Assembly: GCF_001457415.1 (NCBI RefSeq)
Contig: NZ_LN881722.1
Location: 558,001 to 622,000 of the forward strand
DNA: 64,000 bases
From: Gorillibacterium timonense
GTDB lineage: Bacteria > Bacillota > Bacilli > Paenibacillales > NBRC-103111
Reading direction: 5' to 3'
The first letter of the stretch is position 1. Every line of letters begins with the position of its first letter. Of this stretch, positions 42,701 through 50,543 are shown piece after piece. Position numbers and translations under genes: made by a program. The notes under the pieces are model-generated. The model was given only the letters and a program-made list of their open reading frames with translations. It was not told the origin of the DNA and made no database searches.

Positions 42701-42986
42701 GGCCGGCGGCACCGGGCTGAACTTGACGGGCGCGGACACCATCGTGCTGTACGACCTGTGGTGGAATCCCGCCGTGGAGCAGCAGGCCGAGGACCGCGCG
42801 CACCGCATCGGCCAGAAGAAGGTCGTGCAGGTGATCCGACTCGTCGCTCAGGGCACGGTGGAGGAGAAGATGGTCGAGCTGCAGCAGAGGAAGAAAACCT
42901 TGATCTCGGAAGTCATTCAACCGGGCGAGGAATCGCTGTCCGCCCTCACCGAGCAGGACATACGCGAGCTGCTCGCCATTGAATAG
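39708..42986 (+). CDS. SWIM zinc-finger SNF2/Rad54-like helicase
   Basis: 1092 aa; GTG at 39708 after GGGAGGGGGG. A SWIM zinc finger lies near residues 65-90 ([21 protein letters not shown]), then a SNF2-associated domain (DUF3670/bacterial SNF2 type), and the helicase core from about 625: [34 protein letters not shown] (Walker A), [11 protein letters not shown] (Walker B, DEAQ), [46 protein letters not shown] and [10 protein letters not shown]. A double-stranded DNA translocase; bacterial members are linked to repair or transcription remodelling, but its own role is not known. It stands alone, with a MITE-like repeat 3 bases after its stop. Confidence 0.93.
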   Translation: [1092 protein letters not shown]

Positions 42987-42989
42987 CTA

Positions 42990-43082
42990 GTACGCTGTTA
43001 ACCTTAATCGTGTGGATACGAAGCGGCGTCAATCGGTATGAGAAGTGGTGCGATACCCCCCGTTTTTGAGTTGACAACGTAC
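42990..43082 (+). repeat. MITE-like element, copy B
   Basis: 93 bp, differs from copy A at only a handful of positions, with ends GTACGCTGTTAAC and GTTGACAACGTAC. Starts 3 bases after the SNF2 stop. Confidence 0.8.
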
Positions 43083-43211
43083 TTGTAGATGGAAGCGCCT
43101 CTGCATAGACGGTATTGGATGATGGACGACTGTATAAGGGAGGCGGCCGAAAGAGGCGGTTCTAATATCACGGCTAGAGCCTGCTCGGTTGGACCTACTT
43201 CATAGGCTGGA

Positions 43212-43239
43212 AAGTCCTCGCACAAGCGAGGGCTTTTTT
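43212..43239 (+). terminator. Terminator after the SNF2 gene
   Basis: CCTCGC-ACAA-GCGAGG followed by GCTTTTTT. Regions 43083-43211 and 43240-43426 contain no other signal I can name. Confidence 0.8.
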
Positions 43240-43426
43240 GTGACGGCTTGCAGAGAGCAGGGATTTTTATCCGAAACAAGAATAGGTTATACATCTATGT
43301 ATATCCAGCCTATCATGCGGGCATCTGCAACCAAGTGCTACGTGGGAACGGCCACACGGTCGTCAAATAGCTGGGATACGGGGAGTAAGATCGGATCGAC
43401 AAAAAGAAAGGAAGAGGCATGCGAGA

Positions 43427-44038
43427 GTGAACTCGGCGGATTGGATGGATGAAAAGGAAGGAAAAGGCCAGCATGCGGGAACCCGGTCGATCGCCACGGA
43501 TCGGCTCGTACTGCGGCCTTTTTGCATGCAGGACGCGGCGAGCATGCTGCGAAATTGGATCGGGGACCCCGAGGTGCAGGCGGACTACGGAGAACCGGCG
43601 TATGACCGGATGACAGAGGTTCAGGCCTTGCTGCGAACGTGGACGGACTCCTATGCCCGCCCCGAATTTTACCGCTGGGCGATTGTGCTTCACAAGGATG
43701 ACGAGGATGGCAAGGATGGGGAATGCATCGGGCAGATTGCGTTTTGCAGCGTGGACGAGGAGCATCGGTTCGCCGATGTGGAGTATTGCATCGGACGGGC
43801 GTACCAGAATCGCGGGTATGCTTCCGAAGCGTTGAAAGCGGTCATTGTCTTCACGTTTGCCCATACGGGGCTCCATCGGCTGCAAGCGTTCCATCGCGGT
43901 CGGAACCGAGCGTCCTCGCGCGTCCTGCAGAAGTCCGGCATGAACATGGAGGGAACGCTCCGGCAGAGCTATTATTACAGCGACACGAATGAATACGATG
44001 ACCGGGTGTACTACGGAATTGTAAAAGATGGCTTGTAA
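43427..44038 (+). CDS. GNAT family N-acetyltransferase (RimJ/RimL-like)
   Basis: 203 aa from GTG 43427, or 197 aa from ATG 43445. GNAT_3 fold: IATDRLVLRPFCMQDAASMLRNWIGDPEV at the start, ADVEYCIGRAYQNRGYASEALKAVIVFTFAHTGLHRLQAFHRGRNRASSRVLQKSGMNMEGTLRQ with the acetyl-CoA loop (R-N-R-G-Y-A) and the typical N-x-x-S-x-x-V-L-x-K-x-G motif. Likely acetylates an amine on a ribosomal protein, peptide or small molecule; target unknown. Terminator at 44078. Confidence 0.88.
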   Translation: MNSADWMDEKEGKGQHAGTRSIATDRLVLRPFCMQDAASMLRNWIGDPEVQADYGEPAYDRMTEVQALLRTWTDSYARPEFYRWAIVLHKDDEDGKDGECIGQIAFCSVDEEHRFADVEYCIGRAYQNRGYASEALKAVIVFTFAHTGLHRLQAFHRGRNRASSRVLQKSGMNMEGTLRQSYYYSDTNEYDDRVYYGIVKDGL

Positions 44039-44077
44039 AAGGTGACGGCTGATCGGATCATAAAAAGACGATAGATA

Positions 44078-44127
44078 GGGAGCGAATCAAGCGGGGAAGA
44101 TGGAACGGGCTTGATTCGCTCCCTTTG
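44078..44127 (+). terminator. Terminator after the GNAT gene
   Basis: Perfect 15-bp stem GGGAGCGAATCAAGC (44078-44092) with GCTTGATTCGCTCCC (44109-44123), then TTTG. Confidence 0.85.
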
Positions 44128-44399
44128 TGTGATGCCCGTTCTACCGGCGGCCATGGCCGCTATTTATTCGATTGACGGGGTTTTGAAATTCTAACGGAGA
44201 TCGACGACGCTAATGGGGATCAATTGCTGATTTCCACTCCGAAGCAAGTCAAATAGCTGCACCCATTTCCGTTAGCTTTACAAAGGTGCTTTTTTGAGCT
44301 AAATAGCAGCAATAGCTTCCGCTAGGATTTATTCCGGATAAATTCTTCGATGCAGCGCCAGGGTAAAAACCCGTACTGTTCCCATCTGCTTCCAGTCCG

Positions 44400-44543
44400 C
44401 ATCTGCAGCGCTCCCTTTCATCAGAGGTTAATCCCCGTCTGTGGTGTTCCCCTAGATCGGAGGTTAGTCCCCATCTGCAACGCACCCCTTGATCAGAGGA
44501 TAATCTCCATCTTTGGTGTTCCCCTTTGTGGCGGCTTCTCATG
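44400..44543. repeat. 36-bp degenerate tandem repeat
   Basis: Four units (44400, 44436, 44472, 44508), each 36 bp, with a CATCTG start and an ATCAGAGGTTAATCCC-like end; the middle alternates between CAGCGC-like and TGGTGTT-like versions. On the minus strand one frame reads as 12-residue units (WGLTSDLGEHHR-like), but there is no ribosome site. The flanks 44124-44399 and 44544-44689 show no gene. Confidence 0.75.
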
Positions 44544-44689
44544 CTAGGGGTTATTCCAAAGGCAGTTGCATGAATAGGATTTTTGCCTTTTTTAGCGGGG
44601 GGTGGCAGTGATGCCAGCCTCCGGTGTGCGCATAGGACCAGGGGCGAGGCTCATGGCCGTTCTTCTCTTGCAGTCGGAGGAGAGCGAGA

Positions 44690-45361
44690 TCAGCTGATCT
44701 CGCGCAGAAGCTCGGGACCGTCGCTCCGCACGTTGCCGACAGCGGGAGATACGGGATACGCGCGCATCGCCGAGGCGTCGTAGGGACGGAGCAGCGCCTT
44801 CAGCGCAAACATGTCCCGGTTTGTCCGGTCGAGCCAGAGGGCTTCGTCCTCGCGGCGCAGGATCACCGGCATCCGGTTGTGAATCGGCGCCATCAGCTCA
44901 TTGGCTTCGGTGGTGAGGATGGCTGTGCTGGATACCTTGCTTCCGTCTGGTGCGATCCAGGTATCGTACAGCGCAGCCATGGAGAAGAGGCCGCGGTCCT
45001 TCAGGACGATCCGGTACGGCTTGCGGGCAGCGCCGTCCTTTTGCCATTCGTAGAAGCCGTCGGCGGGGATGAGGCAGCGCTTGCGCTCAAACAGCGTCCG
45101 GAAGGACGGCTTCTCCGCCGCCGTCTCCGAGCGGGCGTTGATGAGCTTCATGCCTTCCTTGGCGTCGCGAGCCCACGAAGGAATGAGCCCCCAGCGCAGC
45201 TCGCCGAGCCGATTGGTCCCCTCGTGCGCGATGATCGCCGGAATCATCTGGCCGGGCGCCACATTGTAGCGGGGCCGGTAATTCGGGTTATCGAGAGGCC
45301 CCAGCCGGAACATGCTTTCCAGCTCCTCCAGGGTAACGGTGATCGTGTAGCGTCCGCACAT
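44690..45361 (-). CDS. yedK: SRAP/HMCES-type abasic-site processing protein (YedK-like)
   Basis: 223 aa. The start is ATG 45361 (AGGAGG seven bases upstream) so that catalytic Cys2 becomes the N-terminus: MCGRYTITV. Other active-site blocks: NARSET, CLIPADGFYEWQ, PIHNRMPVIL (the His). SRAP proteins form a stable adduct with abasic sites in single-stranded DNA. It is divergent from a Y-family polymerase, with two LexA-like boxes between, so is probably SOS-induced. Confidence 0.95.
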   Translation of the reverse strand: MCGRYTITVTLEELESMFRLGPLDNPNYRPRYNVAPGQMIPAIIAHEGTNRLGELRWGLIPSWARDAKEGMKLINARSETAAEKPSFRTLFERKRCLIPADGFYEWQKDGAARKPYRIVLKDRGLFSMAALYDTWIAPDGSKVSSTAILTTEANELMAPIHNRMPVILRREDEALWLDRTNRDMFALKALLRPYDASAMRAYPVSPAVGNVRSDGPELLREIS

Positions 45362-45427
45362 GCCCATTCCTCCTTTTTCTTCAGTATAGCCTGTCCGGCG
45401 GTCCGCGCAAGTTCCAAAAAATAACCA

Positions 45428-45458
45428 TTGAATAGGAACGTACATTCGTGTTTATAAT
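45428..45458 (+). promoter_or_regulatory. Candidate promoter of the Y-family polymerase operon
   Basis: TTGAAT at 45428-45433 and a perfect TATAAT at 45453-45458 (19-base spacer). LexA box 1 lies within the spacer. Confidence 0.45.
45435..45448. promoter_or_regulatory. LexA (DinR)-type SOS box 1
   Basis: On the minus strand CGAATGTACGTTCC, 13 of 14 positions of the Bacillus consensus CGAACRNRYGTTYC. Confidence 0.75.
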
Positions 45459-45464
45459 AGGATA

Positions 45465-45478
45465 AGAATATATGTTCC
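45465..45478. promoter_or_regulatory. LexA (DinR)-type SOS box 2
   Basis: AGAATATATGTTCC matches 12 of 14 positions of the Bacillus SOS consensus; overlaps the 5' leader of the polymerase gene. Confidence 0.65.
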
Positions 45479-45495
45479 CATTTGAAGGTGGATAT

Positions 45496-46743
45496 ATGGG
45501 GGAAAAGACGATTTTTCTGATCGACGGGCAGTCGTTCTATGCTTCGATCGAGAAGGCGGCCAGGCCCGAGCTCGAGAACCGTCCGGTGGCGGTGGGCGAT
45601 CCTGCGCGCGAATCGGGCATCATTCTGGCGGCGTGTCCCATTGCCAAGCAGCAAGGGGTGACGACGGCCGAACGGGTCGGCCAGGCGCGGGCGAAATGCC
45701 CGGAGCTCGTGGTGATCCGACCGCGCATGCAAACCTACATTGCGATTTCGCTGCTCATCACGGAGATCTTTGAATCCTTTACCGACCGGGTGGAGCCTTA
45801 CAGCATCGACGAGCAGTTCCTCGATGTGACCGGGGCGGTGCAGAGCCCGGAGGAGCTGGCCCGGAAGATCCAGGCGCAGGTGTTCTTGTCCACTGGCGTG
45901 TGGTGCCGGGTCGGCATTGGACCGAACAAGGTGCTGGCCAAGACGGCGACCGATAACTTCGCCAAGAAAAATCAGAAGGGGATCTTTACCCTGAACGAGT
46001 CGAACATCGCGGAGACGCTGTGGCCGCTGCCGGTGCATCGGATGTTCATGGTATCGACGGGGATGACGCGGCATTTTCTCCGGATGGGGCTCACGCAGAT
46101 CGGCGACATCGCCCGGCTCGACCAGATGGACTTCCGGCGGCGGATGCGCCGCGAGATGGGCCGGCAGAGCGACATCCAGGCGGACTACTACTGGCAGATC
46201 GCCTGCGGCATCGATCCGAGTCCGGTCGAGTCTGGCATCCGCAAGGAGCTGAAGTCGATCAGCCACGGCAAAGCGCTGCGGAGCAGCCTCTACGGCGAGC
46301 TGGCCGACATCCAGGTCGTGCTGCTGGAGCTGGTGACGGAGGTTTGCCGCCGCGCCCGCCGCCGGGGCTTCATGGGCCGGGTCGTGTCTGTGGGAGCGGT
46401 GGAGACCGACGGCGACCGGGCCTGGGGGTTCGGGCGGCAGACGACCCTGCCCGAGCCGACCTCGCTCGCGCATGAGATGGCGAAGGCGGTGCTGCCTCTG
46501 TTCGCCAAGCATTGGAGCGGCGCGCCGGTCAGCCGACTGTTCGTATCCCTCGACTCGCTCGTCGAGGATAAGGTGATGCAGCTGACCTTGTTTGAAGACC
46601 GGGCGAAGGCGTACCGGAGGGAGCGGGCCATCGACCGCATTCAGGACCGGTACGGCAGCGCCGCCATTTTGCGGGCTTCGTCCCTGCTGGAAGCCGGCGT
46701 GGCGCGGGAACGCGCGGAGCAGATCGGAGGGCATTACAAATGA
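45496..46743 (+). CDS. uvrX: Y-family DNA polymerase, UvrX/UmuC-like
   Basis: 415 aa from ATG 45496 (AAGGTGGA upstream). Y-family motifs: TIFLIDGQSFYASIEKAARPEL with the first catalytic Asp, ILAACPIAKQQGVTTAERVGQARAKCP, and YSIDEQFLDVTG (Asp-Glu pair near residue 105); then RVGIGPNKVLAKTATDNFAKK and little-finger sequence with SHGKALR. Translesion synthesis under DNA damage. Its stop overlaps the ATG of a YolD-like gene, the usual pairing in Bacilli. Confidence 0.93.
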   Translation: MGEKTIFLIDGQSFYASIEKAARPELENRPVAVGDPARESGIILAACPIAKQQGVTTAERVGQARAKCPELVVIRPRMQTYIAISLLITEIFESFTDRVEPYSIDEQFLDVTGAVQSPEELARKIQAQVFLSTGVWCRVGIGPNKVLAKTATDNFAKKNQKGIFTLNESNIAETLWPLPVHRMFMVSTGMTRHFLRMGLTQIGDIARLDQMDFRRRMRREMGRQSDIQADYYWQIACGIDPSPVESGIRKELKSISHGKALRSSLYGELADIQVVLLELVTEVCRRARRRGFMGRVVSVGAVETDGDRAWGFGRQTTLPEPTSLAHEMAKAVLPLFAKHWSGAPVSRLFVSLDSLVEDKVMQLTLFEDRAKAYRRERAIDRIQDRYGSAAILRASSLLEAGVARERAEQIGGHYK

Positions 46744-47231
46744 GCAAACTGGACGGAAACGAAAGGTGGAATTCCAAGATGCTGCTTACCGAGCACCAGG
46801 AGCAATACGAGCACCGGAAGGACCGGAAGAAGAGCGGGCCGCCGGAAACGGAGGAGCTGGAGATGCTCCGGAATTTTATTCTGCTGCCGCACCTCTTAAC
46901 CTTGGTGGAGCGGAACCGCCAAGACATCGAACGTTCCACGATGGCACTTAAGAAGCTTTATTTGGCATCCACGCAGCTTTTGCTGGATGAGATCGGCCGA
47001 GATCTTCACCAGCTGAAGAGAGAGTTGGCTTTGCGGTCGATCAAGGTGGTCGGAGAGGAGCAGACGGATATGGTCTATTATTATCACTACGTCTGCAGGG
47101 GATACGAAGACCGCTTTGGCATCGTCCGCGAGGTGATGAAGGCGCAGCTGAGCGTCATGCTCGGCAAGTATTTGTCTCATCTGCTCGCGTTGATGAAGAA
47201 GGGCTGGGAGCGACAAGAGCAGCAGGGGTAG
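46740..47231 (+). CDS. YolD-like protein with helical C-terminal extension
   Basis: 163 aa, translationally coupled (ATGA). N-terminus SKLDGNERWNSKMLLTEHQEQY is the YolD-like signature found beside UvrX/YqjW polymerases. After residue 45 a helical region begins (EELEMLRNFILLPHLLTLVERN ... YYYHYVCRGYEDRFGIVREVM), where usual YolD proteins have a short barrel, so only the head is canonical. Likely a polymerase cofactor of the SOS unit. The C-terminal part is not known to me. Confidence 0.75.
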   Translation: MSKLDGNERWNSKMLLTEHQEQYEHRKDRKKSGPPETEELEMLRNFILLPHLLTLVERNRQDIERSTMALKKLYLASTQLLLDEIGRDLHQLKRELALRSIKVVGEEQTDMVYYYHYVCRGYEDRFGIVREVMKAQLSVMLGKYLSHLLALMKKGWERQEQQG

Positions 47232-47584
47232 GCGGCAGATGGCAACCGACAGACGGCAAACGGTGGATGACAGACAGCAGATGGCAGAGGCCGGTAGGTG
47301 GCTTGCGGCGACAGACGGCGGACGGCGGCTGGGAGCGGTAGGAAGTGACAGGCGATGCGGGAACGGACAGGAGGAACCGATGCGGTCCAATGGAAAACGG
47401 CGGCCCGGAGCGAAGAGGCTTTCTTGCGAAGCTCTCTTCCTGCGGGCTGCCGTTTGTGTTGAGCGGCAAGTGGTTACCCTTGCCGGGTTTTAGCGAATGG
47501 CGCGTCTGGGCAGGAGTGAATGGGGGAATGCCGGGTACTTCAAGAGGGTCCGATGAGCTTCGATGAGCAGCTTAAGAGTAGCCA
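47232..47584. other. Low-complexity intergenic region
   Basis: About 350 bp, with repeated GACAGACGGC/GGCAGATGGC-like words near 47240-47340. No gene or clear signal. Confidence 0.5.
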
Positions 47585-47725
47585 GATGAACCCGATGAAA
47601 CCCGATGAAACCCGATGAAACCCAAGCCAAGCCAAGCCAAGCCAACCCAACCCAACCCAACCCAACCCAACCCAACCCAACCCAACCCAACCCAACCCAA
47701 CCCAACCCAACCCAACCCAACCCAA
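47585..47725. repeat. Composite microsatellite ending in about 17 copies of CCCAA
   Basis: Three to four GATGAAACCC units, then about four CAAGC-type pentamers, then about 17 CCCAA units (47641-47725). On the minus strand this is (TTGGG)n, a telomere-like run of G triplets. It starts 10 bases after the stop codon of the glycosidase gene on the minus strand. Confidence 0.95.
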
Positions 47726-47732
47726 GGCGGCC

Positions 47733-50168
47733 TCAATCCGCCAGACGGTAAATCACGTCGTCCACGTACGCCACATTGCGGCCCTCTCCGGCGGTCAGGA
47801 AGCGAAGGCTCGCCTTGGCGGCACCGGCCTTGGGGGTGATGGTGAACGTGTATTTCTTCCACTCTCCGGCGGTGACGATCTCCCGGAGCGAATAGCCGAG
47901 GTTGGTCTTGAAGCCGGCGTCCACGTCCATCTCCGCGACGGTGAGGGCTCCGGCTTCCACCTTGATCCAGGCTTCGACCGTATATCGCCGGCCGGGAAGA
48001 AGGTCGATCCATTCCTGGCCGATTCCTCGGCCGCTGCCATCGGCTGCGATCCGCTGGGAGCTGCCTCTGCCGTCCCGGCCCAAAACGGTGGAGAGGGTCT
48101 CCTTGCCGGTGACGGCGAACCAATACGGGGAGGCTCCTTCTGCGGCTCCGCCTCCGGCAAGCTCGAAATCCGAATTCTGCAAAAGATTGCCGACGCGCAG
48201 CTGCAGCGTGCCGGTGGTGGTCTGTCCGCCGGCGCTCTTCAGCGTCCAGCGAAGCTCGTAGGAGCCGGCTGGCGTGCCCTGCGGCACGGTTACGCTGATG
48301 CGCTGGCTGGTGGAGCGGAAGCCGCTGCCGGCGGGCAGTGCGTAGTTTCCGCTCGCTCCTGTGGCGGTCCATCCGGCCGGCGCTTCGAGGCGGTAGGTGC
48401 CCGATGGCGTACCCGCAAAACGGCTGCTCAGGCTGAGCGTAAGCGGGACGCTCTCACCCGACTGAATGGCTCCGCTGACCGGCTTGAGAACGGCAGTAAC
48501 GGCGGGAGACTTCACGACGAAGGTGGATTCGGTCCGGCTTGCGGTTTTTCCGCCCGTGGAATAATCGACCCACACGGTCAGAGGGTGCTTGGCGTAATCC
48601 GTTCCCACGCCCGCTTTGACGGAATAGGTGAAGATTTTCGTCTCGCCAGGGGCGAGGGAGAAGGGGGTGTCGGCTGAGGATGTGCCAGCTGCCTGAACGG
48701 TCCACCCCGCCGCATCCGGCTTCAACCCGATTCCGGAGAGAGTAGCACTTCCGCGGTTGGTCGCGCGGACGGTGAAGGAGAAGATCTGGCCTTCCGTGAC
48801 GACGGCGGTATCCGGCGCTGCTTCCAAACGAAGCGTTGGGTCCAGCGTGGAGAGGCCTTCCCGGGATACCCGCGCGGCGTAATCCGCGCCGCTCAGCCCG
48901 AAGACCTCCTGCATGGCGTTCAGATACCCGAAGCCGTACAGCGTGGATGGCTCGATGGCTCCGCCCTCGCCCCATTCGTTCCAGGCGTAGAAAGTCGCCA
49001 TATTGCCGGCGGTCGGATGATCGGCGAGGTAGCGCTTGACCTCCTCCAACTGCTTGCGGAATTTGGTTGGGGACGGATCGGTGTAGGAGACGGTCTCGGC
49101 GGAGGTCGAATCGCTGTACCCGATGCCCCGCCAAGGACGCGGATCAAAGCCACTCAGGCCGCCCGGAATGAGCAGATGCCCCTCATAGCGGCTGACCGCC
49201 GATCTCCAGGCGGCGGGATAGACGGAATAATCGGTGGCAACGCCGGTCTTGGCGAGTCCGATCCCGGCGTAATTGAGCGGCAGAAAGCCGTCGGCGCCAA
49301 GAGCTTCATCTGCGTCCAGGGAAGACGAGCCACTGACGAGGATGAGCGGGTTGCCGAGTCCGGCGGACTGAGCCTCATCCCGCAGCACGCGCAGCGCGCG
49401 GCTCCAGCCTTCTCGTCCGCCAAGACGGGATTGGAAATCGCCGTAAAAGCCGATGACCGGCCTGCCTTCCGGCGTCCTCTGGTAGGACGGATCGCTCATG
49501 AAGCTGATCAGCTCCGGTACGATGCGGCTCTCCCAATCGGAGGCCGGCCAGCTGCCCGAGGCGATCATGTAAAGGTAGAAATCCATCAAATCCTTGTAAG
49601 CGGAGCTCTGGAAGCGGCGGATGCTCTGCGCCGGTTTTTCGCCGCCGCCGGCATCCTTCCAGTAGTAATAGAAGGCAAAATGATCGAGCCCGCGGCTCGC
49701 AGCTTGAAGAATGTGCGTGTCCATAACCGTCTGCTCCCGGTCATCATACCAGCCGATCAGAGGCTCCCGATCCGGGAAGGGCCCATAGCCCCACGGACCG
49801 GGAGAGGTCAGATGGTCCTTGACGCCGCCGAAGACATCGCGGGAATGGCCGTAGAGCTTCTCGGCATTTTTCACAAAGGGAGCTCCCATCTGCTCGTTCC
49901 ACACGGGAAAATAAAACGCACCGATCTCATACGAGGGTGCGGAGGCGGAACTGCCGGACGGTTGAGTGGCAGCGGACTTGAGAGAGGTGTCCGGCTGAGA
50001 GGCCACACCGGATTTAACGGTGGAAACAGACGATGGAGCGGTTGTACCTGACTTACTGGCGGAAGCAGCCTGAACAGTTGGTGCGCCCGGTCCGGGTAGG
50101 GTGAAAAGTAGGAATCCGATCAGGCAGGCGAGGATGGCGGCAGGAGCGACAGGAAGAAAGTTGCGCAT
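47733..50168 (-). CDS. Secreted GH99-like (WbsX-type) glycosidase with NEW3 and carbohydrate-binding domains
   Basis: 811 aa from ATG 50168 (GGAGATCC upstream). A signal peptide (RNFLPVAPAAILACLIGFLLF ... VQA), a Ser/Thr-rich linker (about 35-75), then a GH99-like TIM barrel: EIGAFYFPVWNEQ, LIGWYDDREQTVMDTHILQAASRGLDHFAFYYYW, FYAWNEWGEGGAIEPS, the WbsX hallmark. An NEW3-type beta domain (about 420-590: GQIFSFTVRATNRGSATLSG, twice) and a C-terminal CBM4_9-like domain (LLQNSDFELAGGGAAEGASPYWF ... YTFTITPKAGAAKASLRFLTAGEGRNVAYVDDVIYR) follow. Likely cuts or trims an extracellular polysaccharide. Activity is inferred. Confidence 0.85.
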   Translation of the reverse strand: MRNFLPVAPAAILACLIGFLLFTLPGPGAPTVQAASASKSGTTAPSSVSTVKSGVASQPDTSLKSAATQPSGSSASAPSYEIGAFYFPVWNEQMGAPFVKNAEKLYGHSRDVFGGVKDHLTSPGPWGYGPFPDREPLIGWYDDREQTVMDTHILQAASRGLDHFAFYYYWKDAGGGEKPAQSIRRFQSSAYKDLMDFYLYMIASGSWPASDWESRIVPELISFMSDPSYQRTPEGRPVIGFYGDFQSRLGGREGWSRALRVLRDEAQSAGLGNPLILVSGSSSLDADEALGADGFLPLNYAGIGLAKTGVATDYSVYPAAWRSAVSRYEGHLLIPGGLSGFDPRPWRGIGYSDSTSAETVSYTDPSPTKFRKQLEEVKRYLADHPTAGNMATFYAWNEWGEGGAIEPSTLYGFGYLNAMQEVFGLSGADYAARVSREGLSTLDPTLRLEAAPDTAVVTEGQIFSFTVRATNRGSATLSGIGLKPDAAGWTVQAAGTSSADTPFSLAPGETKIFTYSVKAGVGTDYAKHPLTVWVDYSTGGKTASRTESTFVVKSPAVTAVLKPVSGAIQSGESVPLTLSLSSRFAGTPSGTYRLEAPAGWTATGASGNYALPAGSGFRSTSQRISVTVPQGTPAGSYELRWTLKSAGGQTTTGTLQLRVGNLLQNSDFELAGGGAAEGASPYWFAVTGKETLSTVLGRDGRGSSQRIAADGSGRGIGQEWIDLLPGRRYTVEAWIKVEAGALTVAEMDVDAGFKTNLGYSLREIVTAGEWKKYTFTITPKAGAAKASLRFLTAGEGRNVAYVDDVIYRLAD

Positions 50169-50543
50169 AGAAGGATCTCCTCGAATAAGCTTGCCCGCAG
50201 GAACGGTGAAAACCAAAGCAAACGGGTCCAGCATAATAGGTCTTACAGAGTAATTAACGGCAGGGGAGGAGAAAACCTGAAGGGCTTTTCGACGAATTTT
50301 GCAAAAATTCAGGAAATAAGATGCAGGACCTTGGGGTGTAACCGCTTTAAAGGGTGGGAAGCGATGAAGCCAAGCGCGCAGCAGGAAATAAGGGGCTGAA
50401 AAGTACCAAGTATACCCAAAATGCGAGGAGAACAAACGGAATATTCAAAAAAAGATTTGTCGATCGGAGAAACTTTTCCCAGAAACGAGAGTCTAACGTT
50501 ATCGTCAACTTTCGACAAGTTCTAATGATTGGTAGAGGTGAAG
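50169..50543. other. Divergent intergenic region
   Basis: 375 bp between the divergent glycosidase and amidase genes. No strong promoter pair, known riboswitch or gene seen. Confidence 0.5.

Noticed and set aside
44400-44543. CRISPR-like spacing of 36 bp
   Set aside because: The whole unit is repeated and degenerate; there is no constant repeat with variable spacers and no cas gene.
45244-46734. Nearly 500-codon frame opposite the Y-family polymerase
   Set aside because: High-GC shadow of a well-supported gene; His/Arg/Pro-rich translation, no start signal.
47490-47725. Gly-Trp-Val-Gly-Leu repeat proteins on the minus strand
   Set aside because: They only translate the CCCAA microsatellite; no ribosome site or domain.
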